Below, piece by piece: positions 25,401-40,400 of a DNA stretch of 64,000 nt. The number at the start of each line of letters is the position of its first letter. Positions within the stretch are counted from its first letter, which is position 1. The notes under the pieces are model-generated. The model was not told where the DNA came from and did no database searches. It saw nothing but the letters and a program-made list of their open reading frames with translations. The stretch spans positions 1 through 64,000 of the forward strand of contig NZ_JAPUVQ010000112.1 in assembly GCF_029255145.1 (NCBI RefSeq), written 5' to 3'. Both the position numbers and the translations under genes were made by a program. This DNA is from Accumulibacter sp003538495 (GTDB lineage Bacteria; Pseudomonadota; Gammaproteobacteria; Burkholderiales; Rhodocyclaceae).

Positions 25401-28400
25401 ACGCTCTGGCGACCCGCAGGCGGCGATGGCGCCGGTCGACTACCTCGAAATACGGCAAGCGCTTGCCGGCAGCGTCGAAATCCCGGTACCGGCGATGGCC
25501 GAGCGCGCCGATTACGACCGGCACGCGACGCAGGCAACGCACTTCATCAATTTCAACGTCTTCGCCGGCAGCCGCAGCGAGCTCGAATACCTGCGCCACA
25601 TCGGCGTCCTCGACGCCGACTTCAATCCCGTTCCAGGTCAGGCGCTCGACCTGACGCGCTACCTGCAGCAGGCCGCCAGCGAATCGACGGCGTCAGCGGC
25701 GCTGCTCAGCGTGCGCGGCCCGCAAGCGGGGCTCGGCACCGACGGCAACTCCTACGTTCCGGCGGCAACACCGCTGCCTTACACGGTCAACTTCAGCAAC
25801 CCCGGCGAAACGCCGGCGGGACAGCTGCGTCTGGTGACGCAACTCGACGCCGGTCTCGATGCGCGCTCGTTCCGGCTTGGCGACCTCAAGGTCGGCGAGA
25901 TCAACGTCCATCTCCCGGCCGGCCGCGGCAGCTTCCAGGGCGACTTCGACTTCAGCGGCAGCAAGGGCTTCGTCCTGCGCGTCAGCGCCGGCATCGACGT
26001 CTCCAGCGCCACCGCTACCTGGCTGCTGCAAGCGATCGATCCGCAGACCGGCGAAGTGCTGCGCGACGCGACGCGCGGCCTGCTCGCCAGCTCGCCGGGT
26101 ACCTCAGCCGGCAGCCCGGCCAGCGCCGGGCAGCGGAGCGGCTCGCTCGCGTACACCGTCAGCGCCCGCGACGACATCGTTTCGGGCGTCGATATGGTGG
26201 CGAGCGCGCGGCTGTTCATCGACCAGGCGCCGCCGATCGACAGCGACAGCGCCGTCGTCAGGCTCGACGCCCGCGCCCCGCGAACGACCCTGACGGTCGC
26301 CGCGCTTGGCGAGAACGCCGAGGGCGCGCCGGCCTTCGACCTTCGCTGGCACGCCGACGAGCACGAGGGTGCTGGCAGCGGCGTCAAGTCGGTGACGATC
26401 TACGTCGCCGAAGACGGCGGCGACTTCCGCATCTGGCAGCGCCAGGTCGACCCGGCGGTCGGTCAGGCGATCTTCACCGGCGCGCCCGCAAGCGGCGGCG
26501 GCGGCGGTGGCAAGCGCTACGAGTTCCTCGCCGTCGCCACCGACCGTGCCGGCAACCGCGAAGCCGCTTCGCTGGCCAACGCCATCGTCCCCGACGACGG
26601 CGCGCGCCAGGAGATCCTTGACGCCCTCGGGGTCAACGAGTCGCTGCTGCCGACCGCCGAGGTGCCGCAGGCGACCGCCGACCGCAGCTATCCGGCCAAC
26701 GCGCTGTTTGCCGACGCTTCGCGGCAGCTTCCCGGACAGGTCGCCAGCACGCAGCTCGCCGACCTGCGTTCGGTGCTCGCGCCGTTCACGCTGCGCGCCT
26801 TCACCCAGGGCTACGCCGCCAGCGACGCCGACATCGGCGCGCAGGCACTGGTCGAGATGCCCGACCACAGTTTCCTGTTCAGCGCCGGCGCCGAACGCAA
26901 CCAGGTCTTCCAGGTCGGCAAGAATGGCAACGAGTCAGGCGACATCCGCGGCAACACCCGGACAACGCCTTTGTTTGCGGTTGACGCGCCGATTGTCGAC
27001 CTGGCGGTCGATCGCCTGGGCCAGCTGTGGGTGCTGACCGGCGCCGAACTGCTGCTGGTCGACGCGGCCAGCGGCCAGGTGATCGAACGTCAGCGGGGCC
27101 CGGGCGGCGACCCCCTGACGCACGCGCTGGCGATCGACCCGGTCAGCGGCGAGATCTACGTATCGTCGGGCAAGGGAATCGAAGTCTTCAATCCCGCCGC
27201 CGACGTTCCGACCCGCGCCTGGCGGCACTTCAGCAGCCAGCGCGTCGGCGACCTCGCCTTCGCTCCGGACGGCCGCCTGTGGGGTGTCAAGTGGACCGGC
27301 AGCGAGATCGTCGGCGAACAGCTACAGGCCAGCGGCGAGATCATCAGCTTCCCGCTCGCCGGCCGCTCCGCCGGCCGTGCGGAACTCGAATTCCGCCTCG
27401 CCGGCGAGATCGACAGCATCGCTTTCGGCGCCAGCGCAACGCCGCTCGAAGGCCTGCTGATCGCGTCGAGCACGCCGCGCCAGCGCGCGGTCCTCGACGG
27501 CGCCGCAGCCACGCCGCACCAGTCGCCACTGTGGATGATCGAACTGGCCAGCCGGCAGGTGCTCCAGGTAGCCGGCGGCGGCACCCGCGGCGAGAGCGTC
27601 GTCGCTACCGCCGATGGCCGCATCCTGCTCGCCCAGACGACGCGCATCGACGAGATCGCGCCGCGTAGCGCGCCGCTGGTCAAGGCGATCACCATCCCGG
27701 ATGGCGCGCTGCTGCCGCTGCCGATCGACCGGATCGGCGTCGTCTTCGATCAGGCGATGTGGCTGGGCGCCGACGGCACGGTGGATTCCGACCCACGCAG
27801 CGTACTCGACCCGGCCAACTTCACGCTCACCTTGGTCGGCGCCAACGCCGGTGCGCAGCGCAGCCCGCAGACCATCCGCTGGGACGCGGCAACACGCACC
27901 GCCTGGCTCGAAGTCGGCGGCCTGGCCGCCGGCCGCTACGACCTGACGATCGCCGGCGGCGTGCAAAGCGCGACCGAAACACCGCTGGGCGACAGTTATT
28001 CGAGCCGCTTCACCGCGCTGGTCGACCTGAGCAGCGCGCTGCAACTGAGCTTCGCCGACACCCGCGCCAACCGCGCCACCGGCGAGCTCAGCTACGACGT
28101 CAGCGTGACCAATGTCGGCAGCGAAGCGATCCACGGGCCGCTGCTCCTGCTGCTCGACCCCGGCCGCGACTTCGTCGACGCCATTGCCAACGCGCAGCAC
28201 GGCGAAGCGGCGCAGGCCGGACTGTGGACCATCGACCTCGGCGCCGCGCTGCAGGCCCTCGGCGGCAAGCTGGCCGCCGGCGCGACGATCGCCGGCCAGA
28301 CCGTCAGACTGACGCCGGCCAGCGAACTGGCGTTGCACGCCGGTCTCGCCGACCTGTTGAAGGCCAGCCTCGGCCATGGCGTGTACGCGCTCCCGCTCGA

Positions 28401-31400
28401 CAACCTGCCGCCGACCCTGGGCGTCGCCGGACTGCTCGACGGCGAAGTGCTGCCGCCAGCGACCGCCGGCCAGGCGTGGAGCGCGGAGATCGAGGCGATC
28501 GACGCCGACGGCGAACGCTTCTGGTGGCAAGTCGTCGCGGCGCCGGCCGGCGTGACGCTGACCCCGGCGCCGACAATCGCTTCGGCGGCCGACGGCCAAC
28601 ACGCACTGGCGACGCTGCACTGGACGCCGTTGGCCAGCGGCGACGACAGCGCCGACGCCGACACGCGCATCGTCGTGCGCGTTCACGACAGCCGCGGTGG
28701 CGCCGCCTTGCACAGCTTCCGCGTGCCGGTGATCGGTGGCAACCACGCGCCGCTCATCGACGGTGCTGTCGACCGCGGCCTCGCCGAAGGCGAAACGCTC
28801 GCGATGCCGCTGCTCGCCACCGATGCCGACGGCGACCGGCTGACGCTGGCGATCCGCAAGCTGCCCGCCGGCGCCAGTTTCGACGCCGCCAGCGGCGTCC
28901 TGAGCTGGACGCCGGGCTACGACCAGGCCGGCGTTTGGGATGGCATCACGGTCGTCGCCAGCGACGGCAAGACCACCTCCAGCCGGTCGTTCACGATCAC
29001 CGTCGACCACGGCCACCCGCGACCGACGCTGGCTGCCGTCGCCCCGCAGAACCTGCGCGAAGGCGACGCCTGGGCACTGCAGCTCGCCGCCGGCCTACCC
29101 GGCATCACCGCCGGCAGCGCGCAGCCCGACGGCAGCACGCTCAGCCTCGAATACGGCGCGCGCTGGCTGCCCGCTGGCGCGACGCTCGACCCGCAGAGCG
29201 GCTGGCTGGCCTGGACACCGGGTTTCGACCAGCACGGCAGCTACCGCGTGCCGCTCACGCTCGTCGCCACCTGGACCACCCTCGCCGGCGAAACGAGCCA
29301 GACCAGCGTCAGCCGCGAGATCGTCCTCGAAGTCGCCAACGCCAACGGCGCGCCGCTCTTCGACGCCGCCGAGACCTGGCGGGTGCTCGAAGGCCAGCCG
29401 CTGCGGATTGGCGTCTTCGCCTTCGATCCCGACAACCCGGCGTTCGCAGCCCGCATCCGCCCGCGGCCGGGCGCCGAGGCGATCGGACCGGAAAGCAGCG
29501 CGCCGACCGTCAGCTACCAGCTCAACGGCCTGCCGGCAGGCGCCAGCTTCGACGCCGAGACGATGGAGGTGGTGTGGACGCCCGATTACACGCAGGCCGG
29601 CAGCTACAGCGTGGTAGTCACCGCCACCGACGATGGCGACGGCAGCGGCCCCCCCGCGGTCAGCCAATTGCTGCTGCCGATCGTGGTCAACAACGCCAAC
29701 CGCGCGCCGCGGATCGGCGACCTCGGCAACGCCTTCGTCGACGCCGGCGGGGTCATCGAAATCCCGTTCAGCGTCGGCGACGTTGACGGCAATTCGGTCG
29801 CGCTGACGATCAGCGGCTTGCCGCGCTTCGCGAGCTACACGCAGGCGCCGGCGTCTGGCCCCGGCCAGATCGACGGCAGCATCCGCTTCGCGCCCGGCGC
29901 GGGCGATCGCGGCGATTATCCGATCACCATTACCGCCAGCGACGACGGCGACGGTGATGCCACGCAGGTGCTCGGCGCCGCGCGGTCCTTCGTGCTCACC
30001 GTGCGCAGCCTCAGCGAAGCGCCGGTGATCGCCGCGCCGCGCCAGGTCGTCGCGCTGGTCGGCCAGCCGCTGTGGGTGGCGGTGATCGCCAGCGATCTCG
30101 ATCAGGACCCGCTGGACTGGACCACCAGCGGCCTGCCGCTCGGCGCCGAGTTGATCCCGGGAACGCAGTACGGGCACGCCACGCTGCGCTGGACGCCGAC
30201 CGCCGACGACCTCGGCAGCCGCGATGTCGAACTGATCGTCACCGACAGCGGCCTGCCGCCGCAGGGCGCCGGCTTCAGCAATCCCGAACAGCCGCTGCCC
30301 AACGAGACGCGGCACACACTGCGCATCGTCGTTCGCGCCGACAACGCCGCTCCGGAAGTGCTCGGCGTCCTGGTCAACGGCCAGCCAGTCGCCACCGCCG
30401 CCGGCGGCGGCGCCTTGCGCATCGCCGCCAGCGAAGGCGATCCGCTCGAATTCGAGGTCTTCGCGCACGACAGCGACGCCGACCTGCTCGACTGGCGAGT
30501 CGCCGGCCTGCCGCGCGGCATGCTGTTCACCGCCGATGGCAATCGCGCCGTTCTGACCTGGACGCCCGACGCATTCGCCGCCCAGGACGGCAACGACCCG
30601 AGCCAGACACCCGGACTGTGGCGGCTGACGCTCACCGCCAGTGACGGCATGGCCGAGTTCAGCCGGCTGGTCGAGATCACCGTGGCCAACGTCAACCAGG
30701 CGCCGCGTATCCTGCCGATGCCGCTGCAGCTGATCGACGAAGGCGAAACGCTGGCCTTCACGCTCGTCGCCGCCGACCCCGACCGCGACGCCGTGCAACT
30801 AAGCCTGGTCCATGACCAGAACACCCCGGCCGGCGTCTCTTTCAACGCTGCCAGCGGCCGCTTCGAGTGGACGCCGGACCAGAGCGTCGTCGACAACCGC
30901 AGCGCCGACGACCAGCCGTACGGTTTCACCTTCCGCGCCACCGACGGGCACCCCGGCGCCAACGTGCCGGCGACGCTGACCGTGCAGGCGCGGGTGTTCG
31001 ACGTCAACCGCCGACCCCGGATCAGCGCCAGCAACCACGCGGTCGTCATCGGCGACAGCCTGAGCATCCCGGTGGTCTTCGGCGGCGCGAGCAATGGCAT
31101 CGCTGTTTCGGACCCCGACGGGGCAAGCCAGACCGCCGCGCTCGCCATCAGCTTCAGCGGCCTGCCCGCGGGCGCCAGCTACGACGCGCAGCAGCAGCGC
31201 CTCGACTGGACCCCCGGCCCCGGCCAGCTTGGCGACTACACGGTGACCGCCTGGGTCAGCGACGGCCGGCCGCGTAACGCCACGACCTCGGCGGCCTTCA
31301 ACCTGCGGGTGGTCGCCGACGCGACCGCCAACGCGCCGAAGATCCTGGTGTCGACTACCCCGAGCGCACCGGCCGTCCCCGGCCAGAGCGTGCTGGTCAG

Positions 31401-34400
31401 CGTCCGTGCCGATGCCTGGAGCGGCATCGCCAGCGTCGTGGCAGAAATGCGCGACAGCCAGGGCAGCGACTGGCAAAGCCTGGCGCTCGACGCCGCAGGA
31501 CGGGTCAAGCTGCTGCCGACGCAGCCGGGCCTGATCGAACTGCGCGTCACGGCCACCGACCGCGACGGCTTCGTCAGCCGCCGCGTCGAAACGCTACGCG
31601 TCAAGGATCCGGCCGACACTACCGCCCCGCTGCTCACCTGGAGCGGGGCGCTGACCGGCGCCAGCGCCGACAGCCAGCCGCGCATGCTACGGGCTACCAC
31701 CGCCGTCGCCGCGCAACTGACCGAAGCGCAACTGCTGGGCTGGCGCCTGCAAATGGCGCCGGCCGTCAGCGGCTCCTGGCAAACGCTCGCCGAGGCCCAG
31801 ACCAACGCGGCGGCCAGCCCGATCGCGCAGGCCCTCGCCCTGCCCGATCTCGATCCCCGCCGCTTCGACAACGGCATTTACCGGCTGCGCCTGGCCGCCT
31901 GGGACGTCGCCGGCCGCAGCAGCGAGATCGCCGCCAGGGTGCTCATCGAGACGGCCGACAAGACCTTCGTCAGCCAGCTGCAAACCGACGCCAGCGTCAC
32001 CCTGGCCGGCCACACCCTGGCGCTTGCTCGCCAGTGGCGCGAAGCGGAAGGCGGCACGGCGCTCGACCCGAAGCTCGACGGCGACTTCGGCAACTGGACG
32101 CTGCCGCTGCTCGCCACCCGGCTCACCAGCGACCAGCCGGCGACGCTGGCGAGTGGCGCCACGGCCGCGTGGTCGGAAGGCGCGCGGGTCTGGCTGAGCG
32201 TCCCCGCCGACCTCGCCGACGCCAGCGCCGGCCTGACGAACCTTTCCTTCACCTTGTCGACGCAAAACGAGCGCCTGGGCAGCGATGCGGGCGCACCGCA
32301 GCTCTGGCACCCCCGGTTCACTGCCGACCGGGGCTGGACGCTGCAGGCCCATGCCACAGAAGACCACTCGACGCCGGACAGTCTGCAGCGTCAGGGCGAC
32401 CGCCTCTACGAACAGGTCCGCGGTCTGCCTTGGGTGCCTGCGGCCTACACGCTGAGCGCGCCCGACGGCACGCGCTACGCGCTTGACGCGCAGGGAGCGA
32501 TCGGCAGCGTGCGCTTCGCCGATGGCCAGACCTGGCTGGTTTCGGACGCCGGCATCGCGGCGGTCGGCGGCGGCCCCGGCGAACGCATCGACTTCCTGCG
32601 CGACAGCTCCGGTCGCATCGTCCGCGTCACCGCGCCCGAGCAAGGCGCGGGCAACGGCCCGGGCCACGCCGGCAGCGGCGCCACGGCGATCGCCTACCGT
32701 TACGACGGCGCCGGCCGGCTGATCCTGGTCCGCCAGCTCGACGCCGCCGATCTGGGCACGCCGATCGCCTACACTGCCGACGGCCAACCGGTCGGCGAAC
32801 CACTCGCCGCAAACCTCGGCGCGGTGACCAACTGGGGCGGCGGCACGGCCAACGCCTGGAGCGGCACGCTCGCCGGCAAGCGGCCTGCCGACCGGGTCAA
32901 TCTGGCATTCGCCGTTCGCGAGAGCGAAATGGCATCGACGGTCCCTGCCCCCGGTGCCCGGGGAGCGGTGATCCTGGCGCTGGAGACGACGCTTCCGGCC
33001 GACGCCGAGGTGGAAGTCGTCGGCGCGCAGATCGTCGGCACGGCGATGGTGAACGGCCAGGTGACCCGGCTGCTGCGGGTCAGCGAAGCCGGCGTCAAGC
33101 TGATTCGCCTGAGCGGCACCGGCCCGGCGCAGCTACGGATCAGCCTGGCTGGCGACCTCAATCGTGACGGTCTGGTCGACGCCATCGACAGCCAGGCGTG
33201 GCAGCAATCCGAGGCCGCCAACGATGGCCTGGCCGACCTCAACGGCGACGGTCAGATCGGCAGCGCCGACCGCCAGATCCTCTACGCCAATACCGGTTTT
33301 CGCGCCAATCAGGCGCCCCTCGCCAACACCGACCTCGCTCCGCTCACCACCCACGCCGGACTTGCCAGCCGCGGCGCGCTCGACCAAATTGCCGAGGACC
33401 GCGAAGGCGACGGCCTGTTCTGGCGCATCCTCGGCAGCACGCACGGCGGCGCCAGACTGGGCGCCGACGGCCAAAGCATCGTTTTCACCCCGGCAACGGG
33501 CCATACCGGCGAAGCCACGGTCACCGTACAGGCCGACGATGGCTTCACTGCCGGCGCCCCGATCGAACTCAGGATCGACGTCAGCAGCGCCAGGCTGCTG
33601 CAACTGCACCTCGCGCAACTGCCGGCGCTGAGCACCGGCCAGTTCGCCCGCCTCCAGGCCACTGCCGACTTCGCGGACGAAAAAGGTGTGGTCATCACCG
33701 ATGCCGCCTATCTCACGGTCAGCGCCGCCGCGCTCGGCGCGCTGGGTGGAACCTCGCCAACGCCCTTGCAGGTGGACGATTCGCGCGACCTCGTCCAGGC
33801 CAGCGGCGCAGGACCGGCACTGCTCGTCGTCACGCGCCTCGACACCGACGGGCGCCTGATCCAGGCGGTGGCGGCGACCAATATCCACGCCGCGGCCCTG
33901 CCCGTCGACCCGGATGCCAGCGACGACGAAAGCGATGCCGCCGGCGACGAAGTGCCGACCGTCGAGCCCGACGTCTACCCGGGAACGCTCACCCTGGTAC
34001 CGGGCGACACGCGACAGTTGAAGGTGCACCTGATCGATCCATACCGCGAGCAGCCGATCGACATCCACAGCGCCAGCCAGACGGCCTTCGCCGGCACGCC
34101 GGAAGTGCTGGAAAGCTACACCGACCCGGACACCGGCGAGACCGTCGAACTGCTGATCCCGGCCACCCCGGCGGTGTATAGCGGTACCCGCTACCTGGTC
34201 TCGGACGCCAGCATCGCCAGCGTCAGTGCAGACGGACTGGTTACCGCCGTGCAGGCCGGCCAGGTGACGATCGCGGTCGTCCATCTGGCGAGCATCGTCG
34301 ACGACTTCGGCAGCGTCAGCCAGCAGATCATCGGCCAGACCGACATCCGGCTCAACGTGCAAGCCGCCCAGGTCACCGACGACGACCCGGCCACCGCCAC

Positions 34401-37400
34401 CCCGGCAGGGATCACCGTCGCCGCCGACGAAGGCGGCGTCGTGCAGGCCGCAAGCGGCGAAACGGTGATGATCGGCGCCGGAGCGCTGGCGGCGGACACG
34501 GTGGTCAGCATCCGGCGGATCGATCTGGCGAACCTCGCCAGCGAAACGGGAATGCCTGTGCCGGAACCGGCGCTCCTGCAGACCCTCGCGGCGTTCCGCC
34601 TCAATCTCGGTGAGCGCCCCAGCACACGCCCCGTCCAGCTGGCGATCCCGCTGCAGGACGATACCGATGTCGCGGTCGGCGACGAGATCCTCTTTCTGCG
34701 GCGCGGCACGGCGCCGGACCTCAACGGCGTGCTGCAGGACAAATGGTGGATCGTCGACAACGGCTTCGTCGGGCTCGATGCGCACGGCAAGCTTGTCGCC
34801 GGCACCGCCAGCCCACCCTACAGCGGCGTCAATGCCTCCGGCGACCTGCTTTGCGTCAAGACCACCGTCAACAGCCAGACCGGCGCGGTAAAGGTGCAGG
34901 GCTCGGGGCTCAACGTCTTCGCCCTGACGATGAATTCGCTGGCCATGGCGATGTCCGCGGGCTTCGCCGAAAGCGGCCTGTCCGGCGTCGGCACCGCGAC
35001 CGGGCTGATCGGAACCCTCGCCGGCTTGTCCGAACTGTTCGCCATCAGCATGGACTTCGGCGGCGTGTACCAGGTCCTGCCGCTACAGAAGAGCAGCGCC
35101 AACGGCGAGCTCACGCTGAGCATCGCGTCACCGCCGGCCGGTGGGTCGGGAAGCGCCAGCAATGGGTCGCCGACGATCACCGCTGTCCAGATGCTGGCCT
35201 CGGGCAAGCTCCGGCTGACGCTGGACCAGATCCAGCCCGGGACGGCTGCCGGCATCCCAGCGCAGCCAGCGGCGCTCAGGGTCTGGCTCTCGCCGGAGGC
35301 GCTGACCGTAGACCAGGACGGCAATGCCGGCTCCGAACTCTGGAGCGACCAGCAGCCGACCCGCCGCGACGGCATGCGCCTGTGGCAGCGGCTGCTCGAC
35401 GTCGAACCCCTGGCCGCCGGCGCCACCAGCATGACGCTGGACCTCGACCTTCCCGAGCGCTTGGCGATGGGTCTGCACCGGGTGACCGTTCAACGCCTGC
35501 TGCAAACCCTCGACCCGGCGGTTCCCGGCGCGACCCGCTGGCTGGCCGACGGCGACCCCGCCAGCGTCACCGTCGAAGGCCAGACCGACTTCAGCGTCGT
35601 CACCCAAGACCAGGCCATCCGGATTTTCAGGAACGGCCAGCTGCTCAAGGAAATCGGCTACCAGGATGCCAGCGGCAATCCGGCGAGGGTCAACGGCAGC
35701 AAGACCGACCAGATCGCCTTCAGCCTGGATAACCGCCTGATGTTCGTTGCCGGGACGGGCGGCGAGATCCATGTAATCGATACCGCAACCCTGAACCTGG
35801 CCGCGACCTTCAGCGTCGGCACCGCCAACGTCAGCAGCCTCGCGGTCTCCGGACAGTCGCTGTATGTCGCCGAAGGCGGCCACTACAGGCCGGGCGGCCA
35901 TCGCCTGTTGCGGGTGAACATCGACGAAACCGCTGCCGACTTCCTGGCGATCGAGCAAATCGACCTGCCTGCCGCAGCGAGCGGGTCCAACGCACCCTAC
36001 GGCTACCTCGACCTGGCGATCAGCCATGGTGTGCATTCGTATCTCGCGGTGACCGCCCCCAGGCACAGCGCAGGCGTTGCCACCGGACGCGGCCAGCCGG
36101 AGAGTGGCAAGGTCTTCATCCTCGACCTCGACCAACTGCTTGAACAGCATGGCCACCTCGCGGCAACCGGCGCCGGCGCCTTCCTGCCGGTCGATTTTCC
36201 CGCGCAGCAAGGCAAGGCACCGCAGTTCATTTCGTCTGCGGGAATCCAGGGCAACACGCTCCGCCTGCTGCTGAGCGACGCCCTCGACCAGAATGCCGGA
36301 CTGGCGACGGTGACCGTCGACTTGCGCGATACCGGCCAGTTCAATGGCGCAGCGGTGTTCAGGCAGGTCGCGATGTCGGGTACGCTGCCCGGGATCAGCC
36401 GCCTGGACGGGAGCTATCAGCTGAACATCCAGCGGGCGCAGTCGCCCGCGGCCGTCGTCGCCCACAACGGCATCGACTACGCGCTCGTTGCCGACTACTT
36501 TTTCGACTTTGTCGATCCACTGTACGGCCTTGACGACCCGCAGAACGGCGCCCGACAGATGGGAGGCAAAATCGGCATCGTCAAGGACCCCTTCGGCGCC
36601 CATCCGGAATACCTGGGTGCGACGTCGCCGATCATCGACGCCAACTTTTCTCGTCTGCAGGTGACCGGCGCCGGCCGGACGCTGTGGGCCGACATCCGCT
36701 ACTGGCCGACGATCGGCGAAGCGCCGCCAGCAAGCGGGATGCTGGTCTGGGATCTGGAGCAACTGCTTGCCGCCGCAGAAAGGAATTCGCTCGCCAGGCA
36801 GGCATCGACGAAGCCGCTTCCGATCGATCGTGAGCGCGTCAATGGCGTCACCAGCCAGGTCGTCACGCCCAGCAAGCATGATCTCGCGAACAGCCAGCAG
36901 CTGACTTCCGGCTGGGTGTACGGGATGGCCACCAGCACCTTCCTGAATCCGGATGCGGTGGAATTCACGACGCCAGTCGATGGCGGCCACTTCCTGAAGA
37001 CGAGCATCGAGCCCGACCCTGACCACCAGGTACCCGTGTTGAACTACGGCGACATCGTCCGGGTAGACCTCTTCAAGCTGATCCGCGATCAGTACGCCAA
37101 CACCCTCGCCGGGTTGAAGGACGCGGATCTCCTCGTCAATTGGGACAACATCGAGGCCAGCGGCGCGGCGCAAGTCGTCAAGGATGCCAAGGGCTTCCTG
37201 CTCACCGCCGAACGCGAGGACGGACTGGCTTCGGTGGCAGCCGCTACCGCACCGACCTACAAGGGGCTGCAGGCGGTAAACACCGACCAGGGCAAGAAGA
37301 CGCTCAGCCAAAGCGGCGTCATCTTCCTGGCGCCGATCATTGACGTCAATCGCCTCCGGATGGGCAGAGACCTGCCTGCTGGCGACATCTCGATTACGAT

Positions 37401-40400
37401 CAAGGGATTCGACCGGAAAGACCCGGAAAAGGCCCTGTCACTGAAACTGCGCGTGGTCGACTACCAGAAAGCGCCCGACACGGTCTTCTTTGGCGATCGG
37501 CCGCTGAACAATCCGGGGTATCACGCGTTCGCGCTGGAAAGTTCCGTCGGTGCTGGCGCAGAGAACACCAACCAACCACTCGATGTGTGGCGGGTGGAGC
37601 AGAGATTGCGGTATCTTGGGTTCCCTGCCTATCAGAAAGGCTCAGGCACCAACATCAAGGACTACACCGTTGATGGAAGATTCGACGGGGACGAAAAAGC
37701 TGCCCTCAAGCTGTTCGAAAAAATCATTCGCTTCCGCGTGCCGGGCGAACCTGGTTATTCGAAGGACGGAACAGTGAGCAATGGAAAGCCGGACCCGAAG
37801 GCGGTTGGCAACAACAAGTACACCGGCGATTTCAACGGCGCCGACGGGGCGATCGCGCCCATTGATGGGCCGATCATCCCCGGCGACAACACCAGCGGAA
37901 CATCCATCGAGTGGCTAAGCGCGTACAACGCGCCGCACTGGATGGATATTGGCGGGCAGATGGAATACCGGGGGAACACACAGCAAACGAGCTACAGCCT
38001 ACCCCGATGGCAAAATGGCGACTCAAAGAAAGAGACCTATGGTGTCAGTTGGATGCGCGACTTGATGCGGGCTCAAGAATACGCTGATCCGCGATACCTG
38101 GCGGGCTTGACAACTACCGGATCCCGATTCACCGCTGGAATTGATGGAAATGGAGGCAACCCGGGCAAACATAGTGCCCACTGGCTGGGAATGAGCTTTG
38201 ATCTTTCCGTCAAGCCCTATCTGGATGGGTATTTCATGAGTAGCCAAGCGGCCGAATTCCCGGCGACAATCACCATTGGAACTCTGACAGCGCCCATTCC
38301 AGCGAAGAACAACGACTTCGCCTGGAGCAATGTCGCTGCCTTGGAATTAGCTGAGCAACTAAAAAATGAGCTCGATCCGGTTCATGGGAACGACTTCATG
38401 GGCAACGCCCTGCGCAACTTCCTAGCACTATATTCGGTGACGAGACAGGATCCACTTCCGTCCAGCTTTGGCGTGGATTCCCTGCCCGCTCGCAATGGGG
38501 AACGGGTTCGTAGTGCTCTCTTCGGCGATGGGGCGTTGACCGGCAGCCTGATCCAGCGAGTTATCGTCGGAGGAAGTGGGCCCGGTGAAGCGCAGCATCT
38601 TCGAATGGGCGAAATCCTCGACTTGCTTGGGCTGAGTGGCTGGCGAAGGCTCCAAGTTTCACCGCACCATCATCACTTCCACGTGGACCTCCACGCCCCA
38701 AGGCTTGCGAAAATCAGTAATTCCTCGTCTTTAATCGCTTCGTCTGTTTCGGCAAAACCGTCCGTAGAGGAGAGCACAATGGTTCCGATGGATATTCAAC
38801 CGCTCTACGAAAGCCGTGACTTTTCCGTTCTGGTGGCGCAAGTAGCGCCGCTTGGGAATTACGACGCAGTCCTAGGACAGTGTCGGTTTGCGGAGCCAGG
38901 AGCCCCACTTGATTCTGCGATCAATGGGATTCCGGTTCTAAGCCCTGTTGCCCAGTTCCTAAGGCTCCGACCAGGCCAGCGTCTTACTGATGTGCAAGTG
39001 AGAGTACTAAATCCACCCAAGCACGGCATCCTTGAGCTCGACCCGCACGAATCGTACCCGACCGGCGGCAACCATCACTACTTTCCGAATGTTGATTATC
39101 GAGGAAAAGATCAGATAACTTTCGAGGTACAAGCTAACGGCAAGCGATTTAAGGTCGTCTTTACCATGTACGTCGCCGACAGTGTCGATAATGTTCCGGC
39201 AGACATGCTAATAAAATGTCCTAGGGAACATCTCTATTATCGGATTTCGTCACCAAGCGACAACGCAAATCTAAGAGAAGTATCTGTCGATGGGCAACCG
39301 CCAATCTACGCCGTGCTGCCAGTGTCCCACGCGGACGCTATGATCGCAGAATATGATAATGTCGCCCTGGTACGCAGTGAACTTGCACATGCCGCCTTAG
39401 GGGAGGCATTTAGCGAAGGCCGCAACTTTACCATCACCCTCTCCCCCACCGCCGCCGGCCACGGCTGGTTCATCGACCCCACCCCCGCCGACAACGCGGA
39501 ATTCCTTCCCACCAGCAATCCCCTGGAGTGGATCGCCAGGCCGGGTGGCGGCGCCGAAGGCAGGGTGGACCTGCGCACCGTCCTGCTGCACGAGTACGGC
39601 CACGTCGTTGGACTGGAGCACACCGCCGACAGCCACGACCTGATGGCGTCGACGCTCCTTCCCGGCGTCCGCCGGCTGCCCTCTTCCAGCGAACTCGCCG
39701 CCCTGCGTGGGCTGCTCTTCGGCGCCGACTCGGCACCGCTGCCCTACGACCCGTTCACCCCACCCGGCGCACCGCTGCCGCTGAGCCGCAGCCTGGGAAG
39801 CTCGCACAGCAGCCGCATCCGGCCCTCGGAGCCGGCCGATTCGAGTGCCGGCAGCCAGCGTCCTGGCCGCAGCCAGTTCGACACCGCCGCCAACCTGACG
39901 CTGGAGAACCCGACCTTCACCAACGGCAGCGGCTGGACCACCACCGGCGAAGTCCTCTTCGTCGGGGACAGCGCCACCCTGAAGGAAAGCGCCGCGACAC
40001 AGACCCGGCTCAATCAGGCTTTCGTGATCGGCGCCAACGATCGCTTCCTGGCTTTCAACTTGAGCGGCATCGCCCTCGATGATATCGATGGCGCCCCCGA
40101 CGACGCCTTCGAAGTCGCCCTCATCGACGCCAGCAGCGGCCGCTCGCTGCTGCCTGGCACCGGTCTGGCCGACAGTGACGCAATCCTCAACCTGCAGGCC
40201 GACGGCAGCGAGCACCTGGCGGCGGGCGTCACGATCGTTGGCAACCCGGACGGTAGCCGCAGCGTCCTCATCGACCTGGCCGGCGTTGCCGCCGGCACGG
40301 TGGCAAACCTGTCCTTCGACCTGATTGGCTTCGGACGGGGCGCCGCTGCCACCAGCAGCCAGGTCACGATCAGTCAGCTCCGGCTCGGCGGCGCCGTGCG

